Shown piece by piece: positions 60,129 through 64,000 of a stretch of DNA of 64,000 nt (position 1 is the first letter of the stretch; each line of letters starts with the position of its first letter). The stretch is from Piscibacillus sp052246295. Its GTDB lineage: Bacteria > Bacillota > Bacilli > Bacillales > Alkalibacillaceae. The translations under genes were made by a program, and so were the position numbers. Where the stretch lies: assembly GCA_052246295.1 (NCBI GenBank), contig JBQQCO010000017.1. One strand, 5' to 3'. The notes below the pieces were generated by a model. It searched no databases and had not been told where the DNA came from. It saw only the letters and a list, made by a program, of their open reading frames with translations.

Positions 60129-61385
60129 TTAATATAGTAAATACTCTTCACGTACATCCATAAACTCATCTAGATCATCTTGCCACTGTGCTTCGATTTC
60201 CCCAACAGACTGTCCGTTTTCAATTGCTTCACGAACCCAGTCGTTACCGATTAGGTTATCGAAGAATGAAATGCCAGCGCTGTTTTCTGCGCGGAATTGA
60301 AAGTCTTCAGGATATAGGTCGTGAATTGCTTTGACGATATGCAATCCTGTTTTGACTGGTGCAAATGATTGCTTGTGCGTCACATGTATTTCAACACCGT
60401 GTGATAGGTCGCCTGCATGTTTTGAAAACATCGGCGTAAATGATGCGGCACGGAATGTGACGCCTGGAATGTTTTGCTCGTTTAAGTGTGTTGCTAGTTC
60501 GTCAGCGTCGATGAAAGGTGCACCGATTAGCTGGAATGGTTTCGTTGTACCGCGAGCTTCTGATACGTTTGTTCCTTCAATTAAAGCTGCGCCTGGATAA
60601 ACAAGTGCTGTATCGTTTGTCGGCATGTTTGGTGATGGTAAAACGAACTCTAGACCTGTATCTTCATAATACATATTGCGCTTCCAACCGTTCATTTCAA
60701 CCACCGTTAAGTCGGCGCCAATCTCAAATTCTTCATTAAATAGGTGAGCTAGTTCACCAACTGTCATCCCGTGGCGAAGCGGGATTTCGTAGTTTCCAAC
60801 AAATGATTTATACTCTTCTTCTAAAACCGGACCTTCAACCTTTGTCCCACTAATTGGGTTCGGACGGTCTAGTACGATAAACTCAATGTCATTTTCCTGA
60901 GCGGCTTCCATCGCATAGGCCATTGTATAAATGTAAGTGTAGAAGCGCGTCCCTACATCTTGGATATCAAATAGAAGAACATCAATATCTTCTAACATTT
61001 CAGGCGTTGGCTTACGCGTTTGACCGTATAAGCTATAAACAGGTAAGCCTGTTTTTTCATCAATATAAAATTCAACATAATCCCCGGCCTGAGCATCCCC
61101 ACGAACTCCGTGTTCAGGGCCATATAGTGCGGTTAGGTTTGTGTCAGGGTCGTTATGCAAGGTGTCGACAATGCTGTTAAGCTCCTGATCAACTCCAGTT
61201 GGGTTTGTAATGAGACCAACATTTTTACCATCGATTAAATCCTTTTGTTCATTTAAAAGGACGTCAACACCAAGTTCAAGTTTGTCCTTGCCATGACCTT
61301 TTCCATTACCGTTATCCGCTAGCACAACCGAGATTGACGTGAAGACTAGGACAAACGCCATTAAGGATATAAGCCATTTCTTCAT
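60129..61385 (-). CDS. namZ: Exo-beta-N-acetylmuramidase NamZ (DUF1343)
   Basis: NamZ releases N-acetylmuramic acid from the non-reducing ends of cell-wall fragments. The 418-residue protein has a signal peptide (LISLMAFVLVFTSISVVLAD). The DUF1343 features are LGVDVLLNEQKDLIDGKNVG, LYGPEHGVRGDAQAG, DVLLFDIQDVGTRFYTYIYT and DRPNPISGTKVEGPVL. GAGGAG precedes the ATG. It follows nagZ by 56 nt; in B. subtilis the two enzymes act together with AmiE. Confidence 0.92.
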   Translation of the reverse strand: MKKWLISLMAFVLVFTSISVVLADNGNGKGHGKDKLELGVDVLLNEQKDLIDGKNVGLITNPTGVDQELNSIVDTLHNDPDTNLTALYGPEHGVRGDAQAGDYVEFYIDEKTGLPVYSLYGQTRKPTPEMLEDIDVLLFDIQDVGTRFYTYIYTMAYAMEAAQENDIEFIVLDRPNPISGTKVEGPVLEEEYKSFVGNYEIPLRHGMTVGELAHLFNEEFEIGADLTVVEMNGWKRNMYYEDTGLEFVLPSPNMPTNDTALVYPGAALIEGTNVSEARGTTKPFQLIGAPFIDADELATHLNEQNIPGVTFRAASFTPMFSKHAGDLSHGVEIHVTHKQSFAPVKTGLHIVKAIHDLYPEDFQFRAENSAGISFFDNLIGNDWVREAIENGQSVGEIEAQWQDDLDEFMDVREEYLLY

Positions 61386-61414
61386 TTGAAATTCCTCCTC
61401 AACCTTTTTTTATC

Positions 61415-61434
61415 AGCCAGGACGAGGCCTGGCT
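61415..61434 (-). terminator. Intercistronic hairpin between nagZ and namZ
   Basis: AGCCAGG pairs with CCTGGCT around ACGAGG; on the minus strand GATAAAAAAAGG follows. The flank is A-rich rather than T-rich in the direction of transcription, so it is more likely an mRNA-stabilising hairpin than a full stop. Confidence 0.4.
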
Positions 61435-61441
61435 TGTTTTT

Positions 61442-63526
61442 CTAATAATTTAAACCATGACCAAACTCATAGAGGACATCGTCATTAATGCTCGGTATGG
61501 TTACTGGCAATGCTCCAGTAGGGTTATTTTCTCCAAAAATCGTATCAGCTGTAGCTTTGAAGCTTGCATCTCTAAATCCGTATTGCGCGATAAAGGCATC
61601 GATGTCTGGATAGGCACTGATGTCATAAGGGTTACGGATACCGACACCTATAACAGGGTTATCCGTTTCTTCCATAATTGTGTTAATCATGTGCATCTGA
61701 GGGTGATCCGGTGAACGGCTCGACACGTTGTAGGTGTACGACCCAGCAATCACCGCATCAGCATTACGGATTTGGTCAAGCTGTTCATCCGTAAGATTGC
61801 CTGATGTTTGAATGATGGTTGTCTGTTCATGATGTTCTTTAATCGCATCACCTAGGTCAGAAATGAATGAGTTTCCAACAACAACAATCTCATCCGTTTC
61901 AGCTGAAACAAGAGGGAGCACGTCGTCATTTTTTACTAAAGTAATAGATTTAGCTGCTGCTTCAGCTTCAACTGCTTTATGTTCATCAGATCCGACGACT
62001 TCAAGCGCCCGGTCGATTTTGTCCTGTATCGGTGCAGGGTTTTCTTCCTTAATAATGCCACGTTCAAGTTTAAGGGTTAAAATTCGCTCAACCGATGCTT
62101 CGACGCGTTCTTCGGTGATTTCACCTTCGTCGATCGCAGTCAACAGTCCGTTTCTTACTTCCTCTAAGCCAACTGGCATAAGCACAATATCAGAGCCAGC
62201 CTTAACTGAGCGAATAACTGCATCTACAGGTCCAAAGTGGTCTGTGATTGCGTTCATGTTAAGTGCGTCAGTCGTGATCACGCCTTCGTATCCCATTTCT
62301 TCACGCATAAGTTCTGTTAAAACTTTATGAGAAAGGGTCGCAGGAAGCGCGATTTCTTCACCGGTTTTTTGTGAAATCACTTTGGTATCATCAATCTTCG
62401 GGAATGTGACATGAGCTGTCATAATCATATCGATTCCCTCATCCATTGCTTGCTGGAATGGGTAAAGCTCGACTTCTTTCAAACGTTCTTTGTCATGCGG
62501 AACCTCAGGCAAACCAAGGTGCGAGTCCACGTCCGTATCACCGTGTCCAGGGAAGTGCTTCGCTGTTGCGGCAACTCCAGTTGATTGTAGACCTTTCGTG
62601 TAAGCAATCCCCATGTCAGCGACTAAGTCCGGATCCTCACCAAACGAACGAACGCCGATGACTGGGTTGTCCGGGTTATTGTTAACATCCAGAACAGGAG
62701 CGAAGTTCGTATTGATTCCGAGTGACTCAAGCTCTTCGCCAATGGCTTTTCCGACATTGTAGGCGACCTCTTCTGAGCGCGTCGCCCCAAGCGCCATATT
62801 ACCTGGCATATCCGTACCTGACTGAAGGCGCGTCACGATGCCACCTTCTTGGTCAATCGTCATAAGAAGCCCGAATTTTTCAGCCGCCTCTTGATAGTCG
62901 TGGACGAGTTTCGTCGTTTGCTCAGTTGTGACAACATTTTCTCTAAATAAAATGACACCACCTAAATGATATTCTTTAACGAGCTGCTCGATCTCAGGTA
63001 ATAGCTCGGTGACATTTTCACCGTTCCAATTACGGAAATCGGGCATAAGCATTTGACCGACTTTCTCTTCAATCGTAAGCGTCGATAGGGCGTGACTGAT
63101 TACGTCATAACGCTCACCAGTTTCTTTGATGATGTTGACTTCTGACTCAGGCTTACTTTTCTTTGGATCGACCTTGTAGTCAACCGCAATTCGATCTTCA
63201 AATTCGCCATCTGTGACGCTGATGAATGTGCGTCCGCGCTGACCAGTTAGTTCAACCTCACCTTGGTCGTTGACAGTCGCCACATTTTTGTTGGATGAGG
63301 ACCATTCTAAGTCAGAAGCCATCGTGAAATGGCCTTCTTCATATAGGTTAAGCGCGTTGAACTGAATGTTTTCAGTGTCAGGCTCAACTTCAGGAACATT
63401 TTGCAGGATAACGAGATCCTTTTTTGAATGCTCCTCAGCTGAAGCGGTCTGATTTGGAGTCATGATTAGGAGCTGCGAGACGATGAGCATAAACGTTAAC
63501 GTCATCATCATTAATTTTTTAATCAT
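61442..63526 (-). CDS. nagZ: Beta-N-acetylglucosaminidase NagZ (GH3)
   Basis: The 694-residue secreted enzyme removes GlcNAc from muropeptides. A signal peptide (MTLTFMLIVSQLLIMTP) leads into a Big-2-like N-terminal piece (SDLEWSSSNKNVATVNDQGE), then the GH3 TIM barrel with KHFPGHGDTDVDSH (catalytic His region), DQEGGIVTRLQ and the nucleophile Asp in GVITTDALNMNAITDHF. A C-terminal GH3-C-like domain follows. It is the Bacillus YbbD/NagZ type. AGGCGG-type site upstream is weak. With namZ it recycles cell-wall sugars. Confidence 0.92.
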   Translation of the reverse strand: MIKKLMMMTLTFMLIVSQLLIMTPNQTASAEEHSKKDLVILQNVPEVEPDTENIQFNALNLYEEGHFTMASDLEWSSSNKNVATVNDQGEVELTGQRGRTFISVTDGEFEDRIAVDYKVDPKKSKPESEVNIIKETGERYDVISHALSTLTIEEKVGQMLMPDFRNWNGENVTELLPEIEQLVKEYHLGGVILFRENVVTTEQTTKLVHDYQEAAEKFGLLMTIDQEGGIVTRLQSGTDMPGNMALGATRSEEVAYNVGKAIGEELESLGINTNFAPVLDVNNNPDNPVIGVRSFGEDPDLVADMGIAYTKGLQSTGVAATAKHFPGHGDTDVDSHLGLPEVPHDKERLKEVELYPFQQAMDEGIDMIMTAHVTFPKIDDTKVISQKTGEEIALPATLSHKVLTELMREEMGYEGVITTDALNMNAITDHFGPVDAVIRSVKAGSDIVLMPVGLEEVRNGLLTAIDEGEITEERVEASVERILTLKLERGIIKEENPAPIQDKIDRALEVVGSDEHKAVEAEAAAKSITLVKNDDVLPLVSAETDEIVVVGNSFISDLGDAIKEHHEQTTIIQTSGNLTDEQLDQIRNADAVIAGSYTYNVSSRSPDHPQMHMINTIMEETDNPVIGVGIRNPYDISAYPDIDAFIAQYGFRDASFKATADTIFGENNPTGALPVTIPSINDDVLYEFGHGLNY

Positions 63527-63605
63527 AAAAACACCGCCTTTGATCGATTTGGTGAAACAGGCCGTATATTTTGATAAACGGACGGACCGTAATTTTATTT
63601 GAGAA

Positions 63606-63763
63606 CCTGCAGGTAAAACAGATTAACTTGCAGATAAAGTTAAGAAACCTGCAGGTAAATTAAGAAAACTTGTCGATAAATCAAGAAAACTTGCCGATAA
63701 ATCGGAAAAACCTGACGATAAATCAAGAAAACTTGCCGATAAATCAGAAAAACTTACCGATAC
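63606..63763 (+). repeat. 21-nt tandem repeat array E (8 units)
   Basis: Units begin at 63606, 63627, 63648, 63669, 63690, 63711, 63732 and 63753, with no slip. Each is C[CT]TGNCGATAAATCA or a variant plus an A-rich remainder. The first three are diverged (CTGCAGG). It lies between nagZ and the stop codon of the next minus-strand gene (63771), so it directly follows that gene's stop. Confidence 0.88.
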
Positions 63764-63770
63764 CTACATC

Positions 63771-64000
63771 TTAGTAACCTCGTTTAGTCCAGCCCTCTAG
63801 CTCAGGCTCAAGGACGTTTCCATCAGGTGTTTCAATCATAACTTCATTGACATACCAACCGCGGTGGTTGACGGATCCGTCTGTATCATAATTGAAGCGG
63901 ATGTACTGAGTGTCTTCAGGGAGTTCAACAGATTGTTGCTCCCATTCGATACTGCTGCCAGTGAACGATTCAAGCTGAGTCCATTCTTCGCCATCACTAG
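63771..64000 (-). CDS. C-terminus of a secreted protein, incomplete at window edge
   Basis: The last 76 codons of a minus-strand gene reach a TAA at 63771-63773. They encode a beta-sandwich-like segment (EEWTQLESFTGSSIEWEQQS, then YIRFNYDTDGSVNHRGWYVN and EVMIETPDG). The pattern resembles the terminal carbohydrate-binding or MAM/VEG-like domains of extracellular peptidases such as immune inhibitor A and S8 enzymes. The protein's main body and start lie beyond position 64000, so the family is only a suggestion. Confidence 0.6.
   Translation of the reverse strand, partial: SDGEEWTQLESFTGSSIEWEQQSVELPEDTQYIRFNYDTDGSVNHRGWYVNEVMIETPDGNVLEPELEGWTKRGY

Noticed and set aside
1..64000. tRNA, rRNA and riboswitch structures
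   Set aside because: I looked in the gaps over 300 nt and at leaders of transporter and metabolic genes and saw no cloverleaf, T-box, or known aptamer core; covariance-model search would be decisive.

Overview
The window looks like chromosome of a low-GC Gram-positive bacterium of the Bacillaceae. Genes have strong AGGAGG-type ribosome binding sites and ATG/GTG/TTG starts, lipoproteins carry Bacillus-type lipoboxes, rho-independent terminators are frequent, and CcpA (cre)-like boxes precede catabolic genes. Several clusters are known from Bacillus relatives: ywrABCD-like ggt/Lrp/chromate transporter genes, pgcA, ykuK, ykvI-type transporter and namZ/nagZ. Acidic surface proteins hint at a salt-tolerant genus, but I cannot name the species.

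Layout. 0.1-6.7 kb is the AT-rich end of a surface polysaccharide locus: Wzx-type flippase, the complete dTDP-L-rhamnose pathway (rfbA, C, D, B) and a UDP-glucose dehydrogenase. 6.8-12.6 kb is an accessory, defence-like patch: a zinc-ribbon protein ending in an SSB-like acidic tip (with a decayed paralogue), a predicted PD-(D/E)XK nuclease with a RAMA-like C-terminus, an unrecognised three-gene cassette, a frameshifted Mrr-type restriction gene and an integrase remnant. 12.6-22.4 kb holds VanZ-like protein, pgcA, a LacI-regulated alcohol/aldehyde dehydrogenase and sodium symporter cluster with a 30-residue symporter accessory protein, a lipoprotein and a sigma-70 family factor. 22.5-27.6 kb is an RpiR-controlled operon that matches the N-succinyl pathway converting D- to L-amino acids. 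27.8-30.5 kb has a solitary ParB-like protein, a Schlafen/AlbA_2-type remnant, ykuK and an orphan gene. 30.5-33.6 kb is a tctCBA tripartite transporter. 33.9-44.9 kb joins gamma-glutamyltransferase, an Lrp regulator, two half-size chromate transporters, a five-gene oligopeptide ABC transporter and a DUF1028 hydrolase. 45-50.4 kb has single metabolic and transport genes. 51.0-58.7 kb is a complete Wadjet (SMC-like) plasmid/phage defence operon in the order jetD-A-B-C. It is followed by a palindromic intergenic element and a toxin-antitoxin-like pair whose PIN gene is frameshifted. 60.1-64 kb carries namZ and nagZ for recovery of cell-wall muropeptides, and the end of a secreted protein.

The most unusual signal is non-coding. 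Five intergenic arrays (35.6, 43.1-44.0, 47.9-48.05, 50.45-50.88 and 63.6-63.76 kb) are built from about 8 to 42 tandem units of 21 nt. Each array has its own unit sequence, but when oriented they share a degenerate core, roughly TTGNCGAtaa, placed once per 21 nt (two turns of B-DNA). One array abuts the Wadjet operon; the other four start within about 35 nt of a stop codon. They create spurious low-complexity open frames, which I have not annotated as genes.
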